DNA from: Kribbella pratensis
Lineage (GTDB): Bacteria > Actinomycetota > Actinomycetes > Propionibacteriales > Kribbellaceae
Assembly (NCBI RefSeq): GCF_004366075.1
Contig: NZ_SODU01000002.1
Coordinates: forward strand, 1,070,647-1,134,646
Direction: 5' to 3'
DNA: 64,000 nucleotides
The notes under the pieces were generated by a model that was given only the letters and a program-made list of their open reading frames with translations, ran no database searches and was not told the DNA's origin. The position numbers and the translations under genes are program-made. The stretch's first letter is position 1; every line of letters starts with the position of its first letter. Positions 7,821 through 17,076 of the stretch are shown one piece after another.

Positions 7821-9355
7821 GATTCCGCAGGTCGACCGTGCTGGTGGCAACTCTGGCGGTGCTTGCGAGCGGATGTGGGGTAGCGAGTCGCGCGCAGGAC
7901 GCCGACGGCGGTACGGCGCCCGGCGTCGGCAGTAACCCGCCCAGCGGACCGGTGGGCCCGATCCCGGCCGGACTGGAGAAGTTCTACCAGCAGCAGCCGG
8001 ACTGGGAGCGCTGCGGCACCAACCAGCAGTGCGCGACCATCGAGGTCCCGCTGGACTACACCAAGCCGACCGGCCAGACGATCGAGCTGCGCGCCCGGAA
8101 GGTGCTCGCCAAGGACCGCGGCGGCCGGATCGGCACGTTGTTCATCAACCCGGGCGGCCCCGGAGCGTCTGGGCAGGACTTCGCCGCGCAGGCGCCGATG
8201 CTGTTCGGGTCGTCGCTGCTGCGAAAGTTCGACATCATCGGCTGGGACCCGCGGGGCGTCGGTGAATCCACCCCGGTGAAGTGCTTGGACACCGCGCAGC
8301 TGGACGCGATGATCGCCGCCGACGGGAGCCCGGACACCCCCGCCGAGGTCGCCGACGTCGAAAAGCAGGCCAAGACCTTCGTGGCCGGCTGCAAGCAGCG
8401 CTCCGGTGAGCTCCTGCCGCATGTGAACACCAAGGACGCCGCCCGCGACATCGACGTACTGCGCGGCATCGTCGGGGATCCGCAGCTCTACTACCTGGGG
8501 ATGTCGTACGGCACCTACCTCGGTGCGACGTACGCCGAGTTGTTCCCGAAGAACGTCGGCCGGCTGGTGCTGGACGGCGCAGTCGACCCGGCGATCTCGT
8601 CCCAGCAGATGGGGATGGCGCAGGCGAAGGGCTTCGACAAGGCGCTGGACGCGTTCGCGGAGGACTGTGCGCAGCGCTCCTGCAAGCTGGGCAGCAGCAA
8701 GAACGAGGTGCTGGCCAAGGTCGACAAGCTGATCAAGGACAGCGACGCGCATCCGCTGCCGGGCGACGGGCAGCGCCAGGTCACCCAGGCCCTGGTCGTC
8801 CTCGGTCTGGTCTACCCGCTGTACCTGAAGGAGTTCTGGCCGCGGCTCGAGGACGCCGTCGTCGACGGGCTCGCCGGGAACGGCGCGCGGCTGCTCGCGA
8901 TGGCCGACGAGTACACCGACCGCAAGCCGTCCGGATACTCCGACAACGCGAACGAGGTCCAGATCGCGGTCAACTGTTCCGACCGGCCCGACGTCACCTC
9001 GATCGCGCAGCTCCAGGCGGAGGTGCCGGAGTTCAAGGCCGCCTCGCCGCGGTTCGGGGAGTTCCTCGCCTGGTCGTCGGCGTCCTGCATCAACTGGCCG
9101 GTGAAGCCGACGGACAAGCCGCACCAGATCAAGGCGGCCGGCTCGAAGCCGATCATGGTCCTCGGTACGACGCGCGACCCGGCCACGCCGTACGAATGGG
9201 CGGTCGGTCTCGCCCACCAGCTCGAGAACGGCATCCTCGTCACCCGCGAGGGCGACGGCCACACGGCGTACCTGTCGGGCAACGCCTGCGTGAAGAACGT
9301 CGTGGAGAGCTACCTCGTGCAGGGCAACACGCCCGCCGCCGACATCAAGTGTTAG
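7817..9355 (+). CDS. Secreted lipoprotein alpha/beta-hydrolase, tripeptidyl aminopeptidase type
   Basis: 512 residues starting at GTG 7817 inside the ricT stop. The N-terminus is a lipoprotein signal with lipobox VLASGC, so it should be anchored outside the membrane. The alpha/beta-hydrolase parts are an oxyanion loop (INPGGPGASG), the nucleophile elbow GMSYG (Ser230), a late Asp (~454, TTRDPATPY) and His482 (GDGHTAYL) in a TAP-type C-terminal domain. This matches the Streptomyces SlpD/E and tripeptidyl aminopeptidase family, which trims N-terminal peptides. Two overlapping starts in a row suggest co-translation with ricT. Confidence 0.9.
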   Translation: MRFRRSTVLVATLAVLASGCGVASRAQDADGGTAPGVGSNPPSGPVGPIPAGLEKFYQQQPDWERCGTNQQCATIEVPLDYTKPTGQTIELRARKVLAKDRGGRIGTLFINPGGPGASGQDFAAQAPMLFGSSLLRKFDIIGWDPRGVGESTPVKCLDTAQLDAMIAADGSPDTPAEVADVEKQAKTFVAGCKQRSGELLPHVNTKDAARDIDVLRGIVGDPQLYYLGMSYGTYLGATYAELFPKNVGRLVLDGAVDPAISSQQMGMAQAKGFDKALDAFAEDCAQRSCKLGSSKNEVLAKVDKLIKDSDAHPLPGDGQRQVTQALVVLGLVYPLYLKEFWPRLEDAVVDGLAGNGARLLAMADEYTDRKPSGYSDNANEVQIAVNCSDRPDVTSIAQLQAEVPEFKAASPRFGEFLAWSSASCINWPVKPTDKPHQIKAAGSKPIMVLGTTRDPATPYEWAVGLAHQLENGILVTREGDGHTAYLSGNACVKNVVESYLVQGNTPAADIKC

Positions 9356-9981
9356 TTCGGGCGGTCGTCGCCCGGGTCGACCGGGAGTTTGAGGGTGTCG
9401 GTGGCCTGCTGGAGGACAGCACGCAGGCCGGCCTCGTCCTGCGGGCGGCCGCCGACGGTGATCTCGACCGCTGACGTCTTGCCGTCGTCGAGCGAGACCC
9501 AGCGCGACAGACCCATCCGGGGACCGCGGCTCTGGTCGACGTACGTGTAGACCAGCGTGCCGTTGTCGCGGCTGAGCACCTTCAGGCCGGGCTCGTCGAT
9601 GCTGCGCTCACGGTTCGCGACCAGCTCGTCCGGGGTCTGCTTGCTGCCCCGTGTGTCGAACCGGATCTGCCAGACGCCGGTCGGGTCGACGAACTTCGGG
9701 CGGGTGCCGCTCTGAGCGCTCTTCCACCCGGCCGGGACCTCGGACGACACCGGGTCGTCGTCGGTGCCGAAGTTCTGGACGACGTACTGCAGCCCGTCGG
9801 CCTGCAGTCCGTCTCCACGGCTCGGGGTGCCGGACGGCGACGGACTCACGATCCCCACCGGCGTGTCGTGGGCGGTGAACGGATTGCCACCGTTCACGGC
9901 GACGACTGTGCCGAACACGGCGACACCGACGGTCATTCCCGCCAGCGTCATCAGCAGCGCCTGGTGCCTGGGCGTGAGCAT
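9352..9981 (-). CDS. Membrane-anchored hypothetical protein, extracytoplasmic domain
   Basis: 209 residues from ATG 9981. One N-terminal helix (~9-30) is followed by a Ser/Pro-rich linker and an outer domain (YVVQNFGTDDD, VPAGWKSAQSG, FVDPTGVWQIRFDTRG) ending with a helical segment (AGLRAVLQQATDTLKL). The domain resembles the extracellular tail of the Ser/Thr kinase at 27804 in pattern (a Trp-containing start, ...DPTG..., ...RE...). That similarity is by eye. Its stop codon overlaps the stop of the convergent peptidase gene by four bases. No assigned function. Confidence 0.7.
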   Translation of the reverse strand: MLTPRHQALLMTLAGMTVGVAVFGTVVAVNGGNPFTAHDTPVGIVSPSPSGTPSRGDGLQADGLQYVVQNFGTDDDPVSSEVPAGWKSAQSGTRPKFVDPTGVWQIRFDTRGSKQTPDELVANRERSIDEPGLKVLSRDNGTLVYTYVDQSRGPRMGLSRWVSLDDGKTSAVEITVGGRPQDEAGLRAVLQQATDTLKLPVDPGDDRPN

Positions 9982-10064
9982 CCCGACCTCGCTTCCCTCT
10001 CTCCGGGCCGATTATCCCCGACGAGAGGGGCGTCACCGCAAACTGCCGCGTACGCTGGCACGTC

Positions 10065-10424
10065 GTGGAGATGTCCGATGCCGCGTTCCGGCAGGCCTTG
10101 CGACGCTACGACGACGGTACGGCGGAACGCGCCGACCTGAAACTGCTCACCAAGGAACTGTTGCAACGCCTGGTCGCGAAAGCACCCGGCCACGCGGTCG
10201 AGGTACGCGTCCCGCCGTACGGCGCCGTGCAGTGCATCGAGGGCCCGCGACACACCCGCGGTACGCCGGGCGCGGTCATCGAGATGCCGCCGGACCTGTG
10301 GATCGACGTGGCCCTCGGCCGCACCACCTGGCCCGACGCCCGGATGACCGGCAAACTCCGCGCGAGCGGCGAGCGCACCGACCTGAGCGGTTTGCTCCCC
10401 CTGATCCCGCATTTGCCTGGCTGA
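10065..10424 (+). CDS. Sterol-carrier-family (SCP2-like) small protein
   Basis: 119 residues from GTG 10065; ATG 10071 is an alternative. A helical N-terminus (MSDAAFRQALRRYDDG) precedes the compact fold: VEVRVPPYGAVQCIEGPRHTRGTPGAVIEM, then PPDLWIDVALGRTTW and GKLRASGERTDLSGLLPL. Actinobacterial proteins of this shape are classed as a sterol carrier family, which binds lipid-like ligands; the ligand here is unknown. TACGCT at 10051-10056 is a plausible -10 box. The final codons and stop lie in the 5' arm of the repeat at 10411-10475. Confidence 0.75.
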   Translation: MEMSDAAFRQALRRYDDGTAERADLKLLTKELLQRLVAKAPGHAVEVRVPPYGAVQCIEGPRHTRGTPGAVIEMPPDLWIDVALGRTTWPDARMTGKLRASGERTDLSGLLPLIPHLPG

Positions 10425-10475
10425 CCCCCGACTTGCTGGGTCAGCCAGGCAAATTGCTGGGTCAGCCAGGCAAAT
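10411..10475 (+). repeat. 17-bp inverted repeat with duplicated 3' arm
   Basis: The arm at 10411-10427 is perfectly complementary to 10438-10454 and again to 10459-10475. The second arm arises from a tandem 21-bp unit (10433-10453 and 10454-10474). The RNA could form either of two mutually exclusive hairpins with loops of 10 or 31 nt. There is no T-run. It covers the stop of the SCP-like gene and ends 56 bp before the next start, so it may act as a terminator or attenuator. Confidence 0.7.
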
Positions 10476-10518
10476 GGGTCAGCGGGAAATCAGGTTCGTT
10501 TGGTGTGGTCGGACCTGT

Positions 10519-10524
10519 CACTAT
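10519..10524 (+). promoter_or_regulatory. -10 box CACTAT, leaderless start of MFS gene
   Basis: CACTAT is followed by six bases and GTG 10531; it decides the start of the following MFS gene. Confidence 0.5.
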
Positions 10525-10530
10525 GTTCCG

Positions 10531-11817
10531 GTGGCAGCAAGTCTGAGCGCGCGGCTGGCCCGGTTGCGTGTCGATCTGACTCCGTGGCGTGGTTCCCGCG
10601 ATTTCCGCATCCTGCTCGTCGCGGGGTCGGTGTTCTTCCTCGGCGGCATGGTCGGGTACGTCGCCCTGCCGTACCAGCTCTACCAACTCACCGGATCGAA
10701 CTTCGCGGTCGGTGCGATGGGCCTGGTGACGATCGTCCCGCTGGTCGTGTTCGGCCTGTACGGCGGTGCGCTCGCCGATCACGTCGAACGCCGTACGCTG
10801 CTCGTCGCCACCGGCCTCGCGCAGGTCGTGATCTCCGCGCTGATGGTCGCCAACACGCTGCTCCCGAACCCGCAGGTCTGGCTGATCTACGTCTGCGGCG
10901 CCCTGAACGCGATCGCTACCTCGCTGCAGCGGCCTTCGCGCGAAGCGCTCCTTCCGCGGGTGGTGAAGCACCAGGAGATTCCGGCCGCGGTCGCGCTGAG
11001 CTCACTGACCTCGCAGATCGGTCAGCTCGCCGGTCCGGCCCTGGGCGGTGTCCTGGTCGGATCGGTCGGCGTGACCTGGGCGTTCTCGGTGGAGTTGGCC
11101 GGCATCGTGTTCGCGACGCTGCTCTACGCCCGGCTCGGTTCGTACCGCGCCGGCGAGCAGTCCACGGCGCCGAGCCTGCGGGCGATCGGCGGCGGCATCG
11201 TCTACGCGTTCCGCCGCAAGGACCTGCTGGCGACGTACCTGGTCGACATGGTCGGGATGTTCCTGGCGATGCCGATCGTGCTGTTCCCGGCGTTCGCGAC
11301 GGACGTCCTGAAGGAACCGAAGCTGCTCGGCCTGCTGTACAGCGCCGAAGCGATCGGGGCGATGTGCGCCAGCCTGACCAGCGGCTGGGCGAAACACGTC
11401 CATCACCAGGGGCGGGCGGTGGTGCTGGCCACGATCGGCTGGGGGGCCGCGGTCGGGATCGCCGGGCTGGCGCCGAACATCTGGTTCGCGATCGCCTTCT
11501 TCGCGGTGGCCGGCGCGGCCGACATGGTGTCGGTGCTGTTCCGTTCGGTGATCTGGAATCAGACGATCCCCGACGAGATGCGCGGGCGGCTGGCCGGGAT
11601 CGAGATGCTCGGCTACTCGCTCGGGCCGCTCGGCGGTCAGGCCCGCTCCGGGGTGGTCGCCGACCTCACCACGGTCCGGACCGCGATCGTCAGCGGCGGC
11701 GTGCTGTGCGTCGCCGGCGTGGTCGCCACATCCGTCTGGCTGCGCGAGTTCTGGCGGTACGACGCCCGTACCGACGAACACGCCGTCCGCGAAAGAGAGC
11801 TCCGATCCGCGGGCTAA
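10531..11817 (+). CDS. MFS exporter, EntS-like
   Basis: 428 residues from GTG 10531, placed by the -10 box; an ATG at 10474 would add 19 residues from the upstream repeat. Twelve hydrophobic segments are predicted. The MFS loop GLYGGALADHVERRTLL lies between helices 2 and 3, and IPDEMRGRLAGIEMLGYS in the second half is typical of the enterobactin-exporter (EntS/MFS_3) branch. Substrate cannot be inferred: no siderophore or biosynthesis genes are nearby. It is followed 14 bp later by a lipoprotein gene in the same direction. Confidence 0.85.
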   Translation: MAASLSARLARLRVDLTPWRGSRDFRILLVAGSVFFLGGMVGYVALPYQLYQLTGSNFAVGAMGLVTIVPLVVFGLYGGALADHVERRTLLVATGLAQVVISALMVANTLLPNPQVWLIYVCGALNAIATSLQRPSREALLPRVVKHQEIPAAVALSSLTSQIGQLAGPALGGVLVGSVGVTWAFSVELAGIVFATLLYARLGSYRAGEQSTAPSLRAIGGGIVYAFRRKDLLATYLVDMVGMFLAMPIVLFPAFATDVLKEPKLLGLLYSAEAIGAMCASLTSGWAKHVHHQGRAVVLATIGWGAAVGIAGLAPNIWFAIAFFAVAGAADMVSVLFRSVIWNQTIPDEMRGRLAGIEMLGYSLGPLGGQARSGVVADLTTVRTAIVSGGVLCVAGVVATSVWLREFWRYDARTDEHAVRERELRSAG

Positions 11818-11830
11818 GGTTCCTGTCATC

Positions 11831-12805
11831 ATGCGTATCCGCCGGGTAGTGACCGCCTCCGCGCTGACCGTCGTACTGCTCGCAGGCTGTAGTGGTCCGG
11901 CGGACGAGAACTCGCCGAGCGTGCCGCCGCTCGTGTCGATGAGCACAGCACCGAACTCGGAGACCCCGTCGCCGACGCCTTCGGTGACGCCGTCCGGGAC
12001 GTCCAAGGTCGCGGACACGTTGTGCGTGCGGATGGACCCGACGCTGGTGCAGACGACGCTCGCGGTGCCGGTCGCGAACATCCAGCCGAAGGCGCCGCCG
12101 CCCGAGTTCGACATCCCGACGTACGACGTGTGTCAGTTCGCGCTCAGTGCCGGCCCCAACGGCCCGGTGCTGAGGGTTGGGGTGTCGGTGCTTCCGGCGA
12201 CTCCGGCGATGCTGGCGGCTACCCAGAAGGCGTACGCCGCGCATCCGCGCGAGCCGGCCAAGCCCGTCAAGATCGGTCGAGGCGGGTACGGCACAAGTAC
12301 GTTCCTGGTGTTTCTGTCGGCCGGCAGGATGTACAAGCTCTCCGGGCCGCAGGCGACCCTCGCGAAGTACGTCGTACTCGGCCAGGAGGTCGTGCGGCAG
12401 GCTGCCGGGCTGGCGGACGCCGATCGGCTGATCACGCGCCCCGAGTGTGATCGCGGTACGGCGGCGGCCGAGAAGGTGATGGGCGCACCGGCGATGGCCC
12501 GGCGCGACGGTCAGACCCTCGTCGGCGACCCGGTCTGCGGCTGGCTGACCTCGACGAGCGTGATCTCCACCTCGGTACGCCGGGAGCGGGACGCCAAGGC
12601 CCTGATGGCCCCGATCCGCAAGCTCGCGACCTCGCAATCCATCCCGCTCGGCGACGAGGGGTACGTCGACACCGCCACCGGCCGTACGACGATCCGCGTC
12701 GGCGACGACAAGCTCGTCGACCTGGTCCCGCTTCCCGCCCGCGCGATCAACCCGGATCTGATGACCCAGTTCGCCCTCGCAATGTCCCCGCTCTACACCC
12801 GCTGA
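11831..12805 (+). CDS. Secreted lipoprotein of unknown function
   Basis: 324 residues. The signal MRIRRVVTASALTVVLLAGC ends in a clear lipobox, then a Ser/Thr/Pro-rich linker (~25-58). The outer part carries cysteines in DTLCVRMD, YDVCQFAL, RPECDRGT and DPVCGWLT, probably two disulfides. It looks like a duplicated small domain (each half has a PxxxxxxxC...R/S-V pattern), as in actinobacterial DUF3558-type lipoproteins, but the match is loose. The last 13 bases overlap the convergent TetR gene. Confidence 0.7.
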   Translation: MRIRRVVTASALTVVLLAGCSGPADENSPSVPPLVSMSTAPNSETPSPTPSVTPSGTSKVADTLCVRMDPTLVQTTLAVPVANIQPKAPPPEFDIPTYDVCQFALSAGPNGPVLRVGVSVLPATPAMLAATQKAYAAHPREPAKPVKIGRGGYGTSTFLVFLSAGRMYKLSGPQATLAKYVVLGQEVVRQAAGLADADRLITRPECDRGTAAAEKVMGAPAMARRDGQTLVGDPVCGWLTSTSVISTSVRRERDAKALMAPIRKLATSQSIPLGDEGYVDTATGRTTIRVGDDKLVDLVPLPARAINPDLMTQFALAMSPLYTR

Positions 12806-13401
12806 TCGAGCGGGGTCAGGTAGCCGACCAGGGCCTGGTTGAGTTCGCTGATCCATCGTTCGCGCTCGGTGGCGGGAGTGGTGACGATGGTGCCGAGCAG
12901 AGCGGCGAAGATCTGGGTCGCGACGGCCGACGTGGTCGCGAGGCGATCCGATGGCAGGTCGGGATAGCGAGCGGCCAGGACCTCGGCGACGCGGCCGGTG
13001 ACAGCCTTCTGCAGCGCGCGGGTCGGCGCCGTGAGCTTGTCCGGCAGGTCGCCGCTGCCGAACAGGGCCTTGAACCCCGGGTTCTCCAGGTTGACCTCGA
13101 CCATCGGGCGGATCATCCGGTCGACCAGTTCGGGCAGCGGGAGTTGCGCCGTCCCCGGGTCGAACGCCTTCTCGTGCGCGGCGGCCAGTTCGCTGCGGTA
13201 GCGCTCCGCGAGCGCCTCGGCGAGGGCCTCCTTGTTCGCGAAGAACTGGTACAGCGTGCCTGGGGAGACGCCGGCCTGGCGGGCGATCGCGTTGGTGGTC
13301 GCCTTCGCGTACCCGGCCTCGGCGAACACGACCGCGGCGGCGTCCAGCAGCTGCACCATCCGCCGCTGCCCGCGTGCCTGGCGACGCGGCTCCTCGGGCA
13401 T
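12793..13401 (-). CDS. TetR-family repressor
   Basis: 202 residues from ATG 13401, set by the SD GGAGG seven bases upstream. The HTH is ATTNAIARQAGVSPGTLYQFFANKEALAEAL (~27-58), followed by a helical ligand domain with FKALFGSG and a late QIFAALLGTIV. It is divergent from the RND transporter at 13506 and two matching palindromes overlap that gene's promoter. So it very probably represses the transporter and is released by a transported compound. The inducer is unknown. Confidence 0.9.
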   Translation of the reverse strand: MPEEPRRQARGQRRMVQLLDAAAVVFAEAGYAKATTNAIARQAGVSPGTLYQFFANKEALAEALAERYRSELAAAHEKAFDPGTAQLPLPELVDRMIRPMVEVNLENPGFKALFGSGDLPDKLTAPTRALQKAVTGRVAEVLAARYPDLPSDRLATTSAVATQIFAALLGTIVTTPATERERWISELNQALVGYLTPLDQRV

Positions 13402-13414
13402 GGGTCGACCTCCG

Positions 13415-13466
13415 TTGACAAACACGAGTAAATGCTCGTATTTTTCAGTATGCGAGCAACTGCTCG
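13415..13466 (+). promoter_or_regulatory. RND promoter with two TetR operators
   Basis: TTGACA (13415-13420) is 18 bp from TATTTT (13439-13444). Palindromes at 13425-13438 and 13453-13466 both fit CGAGYAAMTGCTCG and lie 28 bp centre to centre. The first fills the spacer and the second sits just downstream, a classic repression layout for the divergent TetR. Confidence 0.75.
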
Positions 13467-13505
13467 TGTTTGGTCATCCTACCCCCGCTCGCCCGGAGGT
13501 CCGCC

Positions 13506-15617
13506 ATGCCCGAAACCATCCCGCCTGTGCTGCCGGAAGGCTCAGGTCCCCGTCGGGAGGCCGGTCTGCTCGAGCGCCTCGGTCGGCTGGTGGTTCGGCG
13601 CCGGCGTGTTGTCGTGCTGCTCTCGCTCGTCCTGACAGCGCTCGTGCTCGCCGTCGCGGCCGGGGCGCTCAACGCCCTCTCGCTGTCCCGGATCGCCGAT
13701 CCGGCATCGGAGTCGGATCGCGCCCGCCGGGTGCTCGCCGAGCAGTTCCGGACCGGTCCGCCGAACCTCGCGTTCCTGGTCACGGCGCAGACCGGGACGG
13801 TCGACGATCCCGCCGTACGGGCCGCTGGTGTTGGGTTGACCAACGAAATCGCGCGGCAGTCAGGCGTTGCCGAGGCGGCGTCGTACTGGTCGCGTGACGA
13901 CAGTCCAGCCTTGCGGAGCAGGGATTCCCGGCAGGCGCTGATCCTCGTCCATGTGCCGGGCGAGGTGAACGAGGCGCGACAGCGGGTCGGTGACCTCGCC
14001 GCTCAGTACGCCGGATCGCGCGCCGGGATCACCGTGCAGCCGGGCGGTCAGGACGAGGTGTTCCGCGAGATCGGGGCCCAGGCTCGTGCGGACTTCCTGC
14101 GGGCTGAGGTGATCGTGATCCCGATGGTGCTCGGGCTGCTGATCCTCATCTATCGCAGGGTTTCGGCGGCCCTCATGACGCTGGGGATCGGGATCTTCGC
14201 GACCGGCGGCGCGTTGGCCGGGCTGCGGGTGATCGCGGCGTTCACCGAGGTCTCGACGTTCGCCGCCAACCTCGCGCTGGTGATGGGACTGGCGCTCGGC
14301 GTCGACTACTGCCTGTTCGTGATCGCGAGGTTCCGCGAGGAGTTGGCGGCCGGTGCTGAGGTCGACGACGCCGTGGTGACCGCGGTGCGCACGGCCGGGC
14401 GGACTGTCTTTTTCAGTGGAATGACGGTCGCCGTCTCCCTGCTCGCACTGCTGCTGTTCCCACTGTCGTTCCTGCGGTCCTTCGGGTACGCCGGTGTTCT
14501 CGTCGTCCTGTCCGCGTTGATCGGCGCGCTCGTCATCCTCCCCGCCGCGCTGGCACTCCTCGGCCGCCGAGCGGTCCGTCCCGCGGCGGCGAGGTCCGAC
14601 TCCGGCCGCTGGGCAGCACTCGCGATCGCGGTGATGCGGCGCCCGGCGCTCATCGGCGGCGCCGTCCTTGCACTGATCTTGTTGCTCTCGTCACCCGCGT
14701 TGGGCCTGCGCCTCGGCCTGCCGGACGCGCGGATCCTCCCCGCTGACGCGAGCAGCCGGATCATGGCGGACCAGGTGCGCCAGAACTTCGGCCAGGAGGA
14801 GTCCGATGCCCTGTACGTCGTGATGCCCGAGGCGGGCGATCCGGCGCGACTCGCGCCGTACGCGAAGACCCTCAGGCAGTTGGACGGGGTGGCGCAGGTC
14901 GACACCTACGTCCGCAACGGCGGGGCGTACCTGACCGTCATTCCGACCGCCGAGGTGCTCGAGGGAGACGTCGGGCACCTCGTTGAACAAGTCCGTGCGG
15001 CCGAGGCGCCGTACCCGGCGATGATCGGCGGCTCGCCGGCGGAGATGACGGACTGGCGTTCGGCACTCACCGAACGGATCCCGTTGGTGCTCGGGTTGAT
15101 CCTGCTGCTCAGCGTGCTCGTCCTGTACATCGCGACCGGCAGCGTGCTGCTGCCGTTGAAGGCGACCGTACTGAACCTGCTCAGTCTCGTGGTGATGTTC
15201 GGCGTCATGGTGTGGGTGTTCCAGCACGGCAACCTGTCCGGGCCGCTCGGCTTCACCGCGACCGGCGTACTGGAGGCCAGTATGCCGACGCTCATGTTCT
15301 GCATCGTGTACGGACTGTCGATGGATTACGAGGTGTTCATCGTGTCGCGGATCCGGGAGGAGTACCTGCGGACCGGGGACACCGAGCGGGCGGTGGCGAC
15401 GGGGCTGCAGCGATCGGCGCCGTTGGTCACGACCGCGGCCGCCGTCCTCGCGCTGTCGTTCGCGGTCTATGCGACCGGCGGGGTCGTGTACCTGAAGATG
15501 ATCGGGGTCGGGATGGCCGTCGCGGTGCTGGTGGACGCGACGGCGATCCGGGGCGTGCTGCTGCCCGCGTTCATGAAGCTCGCCGGGCGGGCGAACTGGT
15601 GGAGTCCGATCAGCTGA
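13506..15617 (+). CDS. MMPL-type RND transporter
   Basis: 703 residues from ATG 13506 with SD GGAGG six bases upstream. It has the single-chain actinobacterial MMPL layout: helix 1, a large outer loop (~55-190), helices 2-6, a second outer loop, helices 7-12. The proton-relay motifs are GVDYCLFVIARFREEL in the first half and GLSMDYEVFIVSRIREEYLRTGD in the second. It exports lipids or hydrophobic compounds by proton exchange. The adjacent TetR points to induction by a toxic or signalling substrate. The last eight bases overlap the convergent MocR gene. Confidence 0.93.
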   Translation: MPETIPPVLPEGSGPRREAGLLERLGRLVVRRRRVVVLLSLVLTALVLAVAAGALNALSLSRIADPASESDRARRVLAEQFRTGPPNLAFLVTAQTGTVDDPAVRAAGVGLTNEIARQSGVAEAASYWSRDDSPALRSRDSRQALILVHVPGEVNEARQRVGDLAAQYAGSRAGITVQPGGQDEVFREIGAQARADFLRAEVIVIPMVLGLLILIYRRVSAALMTLGIGIFATGGALAGLRVIAAFTEVSTFAANLALVMGLALGVDYCLFVIARFREELAAGAEVDDAVVTAVRTAGRTVFFSGMTVAVSLLALLLFPLSFLRSFGYAGVLVVLSALIGALVILPAALALLGRRAVRPAAARSDSGRWAALAIAVMRRPALIGGAVLALILLLSSPALGLRLGLPDARILPADASSRIMADQVRQNFGQEESDALYVVMPEAGDPARLAPYAKTLRQLDGVAQVDTYVRNGGAYLTVIPTAEVLEGDVGHLVEQVRAAEAPYPAMIGGSPAEMTDWRSALTERIPLVLGLILLLSVLVLYIATGSVLLPLKATVLNLLSLVVMFGVMVWVFQHGNLSGPLGFTATGVLEASMPTLMFCIVYGLSMDYEVFIVSRIREEYLRTGDTERAVATGLQRSAPLVTTAAAVLALSFAVYATGGVVYLKMIGVGMAVAVLVDATAIRGVLLPAFMKLAGRANWWSPIS

Positions 15618-17076
15618 CCTTCGCGATGGTGGCGATGGCTTCGGTGATTTCGGTGGGGGTTCGGGCGGCGTAGCCGAGGACCAGGCCGGGGGCGTGCGGG
15701 AGTTGGCAGTGCCACGAGAGAGGGTGGGTTTTCACGCCGGCTTCCAGGGCGGCCGCGGCCAGTTCGGTGTCGTTTCCCTCGGCTCGATCGGCGAAGGTGA
15801 TCGTGAGGTGCAGGCCGGCGGCGGCGCCGTGGATGGTTGCGGTGGGCAAGTGGTTGCGGATGGCGGCGACCATCGCGTCGCGGCGGGTGCGGTGCCGGCG
15901 GCGCAGGAAGCGGAGCTGGCGCTCGAGCTCGCCGGACTCCATCAGAGCGGCGAGGGTGAGTTGCGGGAGACCTGCGTTGCCGAGGTCCGCCAGGCGCTTG
16001 CGGGCGATGAGTTCTTCCTTGTACTGCGGGGGTGCGAGCATCCACCCGATCCGTAGTGCCGGGGCGAGCAGCTTGGAGATGCTGCCGGTGTAGATCACCT
16101 GGTCGGGCAGCATCGCGCGGAGCGCGGGGACGGGCGGCCGGTCGTACCGGTGCTCGGCGTCGTAGTCGTCCTCGATGACCAGTCCGCCGTCCGTCGCCCA
16201 CTGGATCAGCTCGCGACGACGCTCGCCGTCCAGTACGACGCCGGTCGGGAAATGGTGCGCCGGTGTCACCATCACCGCGCCGGCCCCGGAATTCCGCAGT
16301 ACGTCGACCTGCAGCCCGCGATCGTCGACGGGGATCGGCGGCGTCCGCATACCCCAGTTCTGCAGGTGCTGACGGGAACCGAGCGAGCCGGGGTCCTCGA
16401 CCGCGATCTCGTGGATGCCGTGCCGGTCGAGCATCTGGGCCACGAGCCCGATCGCCTGGGCCACGCCGGCCACGATGATCAGGTCGTCCGGGTCCGCGGT
16501 GATCCCGCGGTACTGCGCCAGCCACGCCGCGACCGCACGTCGCAACGTCGGCGTACCCGCAGGATCGCCGTACCCGAAATCGGCAGACTCCAGGTCCGCC
16601 AGCACCGCTCGCTCCGCGCGCAGCCAGGCGCTGCGCGGAAACGCCGCCAGGTCGGGCACCCCGGGCGTCAGGTCGATCCGCGCCGGCAGATCCCGCAACC
16701 GGTCGAACACGTCGTCGGCCACCACCAGGCTCTTACGCCCGACGGAGCGTGGGCCCTCGGACGTTCGGACGTCGCCGAGCATCGGGGCGGCGACGACGAC
16801 AGTTCCGCGGCGGCCGTGGGTGGAGACGTGGCCGTCCTCGGTCAGGCGCTGGTAAGACTCGGTGACCACGCCCCGGGAGAGGCCGAGGTCGGTCGCCAGG
16901 GTGCGGGTCGCGGGCAGGCGGGTGCCGACCGGGAGGTGGCCGGTGGAGATGGCCGTCCGCAGCCGATCGGTGAGCCAATCCGCGAGACCGCCGGGCGGTG
17001 CGTCGGCCGGGTCGAGCTGGAGGAAGTCCGCCCCGCCATTGGACCTGCCACTTATCGCCGGATTGGACCTGTTCAC
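15610..17076 (-). CDS. MocR/PdxR-type transcriptional regulator
   Basis: 488 residues from GTG 17076. GntR winged helix: LRTAISTGHLPVGTRLPATR, LGLSRGVVTESYQRLTEDGHV. The aminotransferase-like domain from ~120 keeps PLP residues, including DDYDAEHRYDRPP and the lysine in GSISKLLAPALRIGW, so PLP binding is likely. PdxR relatives control PLP synthesis; MocR relatives control transport or amino-acid genes. The divergent neighbour is a methyltransferase, not a pdx gene, so the target pathway is open. CACAAT followed by six bases upstream of GTG suggests a leaderless message. Confidence 0.9.
   Translation of the reverse strand: MNRSNPAISGRSNGGADFLQLDPADAPPGGLADWLTDRLRTAISTGHLPVGTRLPATRTLATDLGLSRGVVTESYQRLTEDGHVSTHGRRGTVVVAAPMLGDVRTSEGPRSVGRKSLVVADDVFDRLRDLPARIDLTPGVPDLAAFPRSAWLRAERAVLADLESADFGYGDPAGTPTLRRAVAAWLAQYRGITADPDDLIIVAGVAQAIGLVAQMLDRHGIHEIAVEDPGSLGSRQHLQNWGMRTPPIPVDDRGLQVDVLRNSGAGAVMVTPAHHFPTGVVLDGERRRELIQWATDGGLVIEDDYDAEHRYDRPPVPALRAMLPDQVIYTGSISKLLAPALRIGWMLAPPQYKEELIARKRLADLGNAGLPQLTLAALMESGELERQLRFLRRRHRTRRDAMVAAIRNHLPTATIHGAAAGLHLTITFADRAEGNDTELAAAALEAGVKTHPLSWHCQLPHAPGLVLGYAARTPTEITEAIATIAKVS

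Noticed and set aside
10474..10530. N-terminal extension of the MFS exporter from ATG 10474
   Set aside because: The extra residues come from the tandem repeat and spacer, no SD, and a -10 box lies six bases before GTG 10531.
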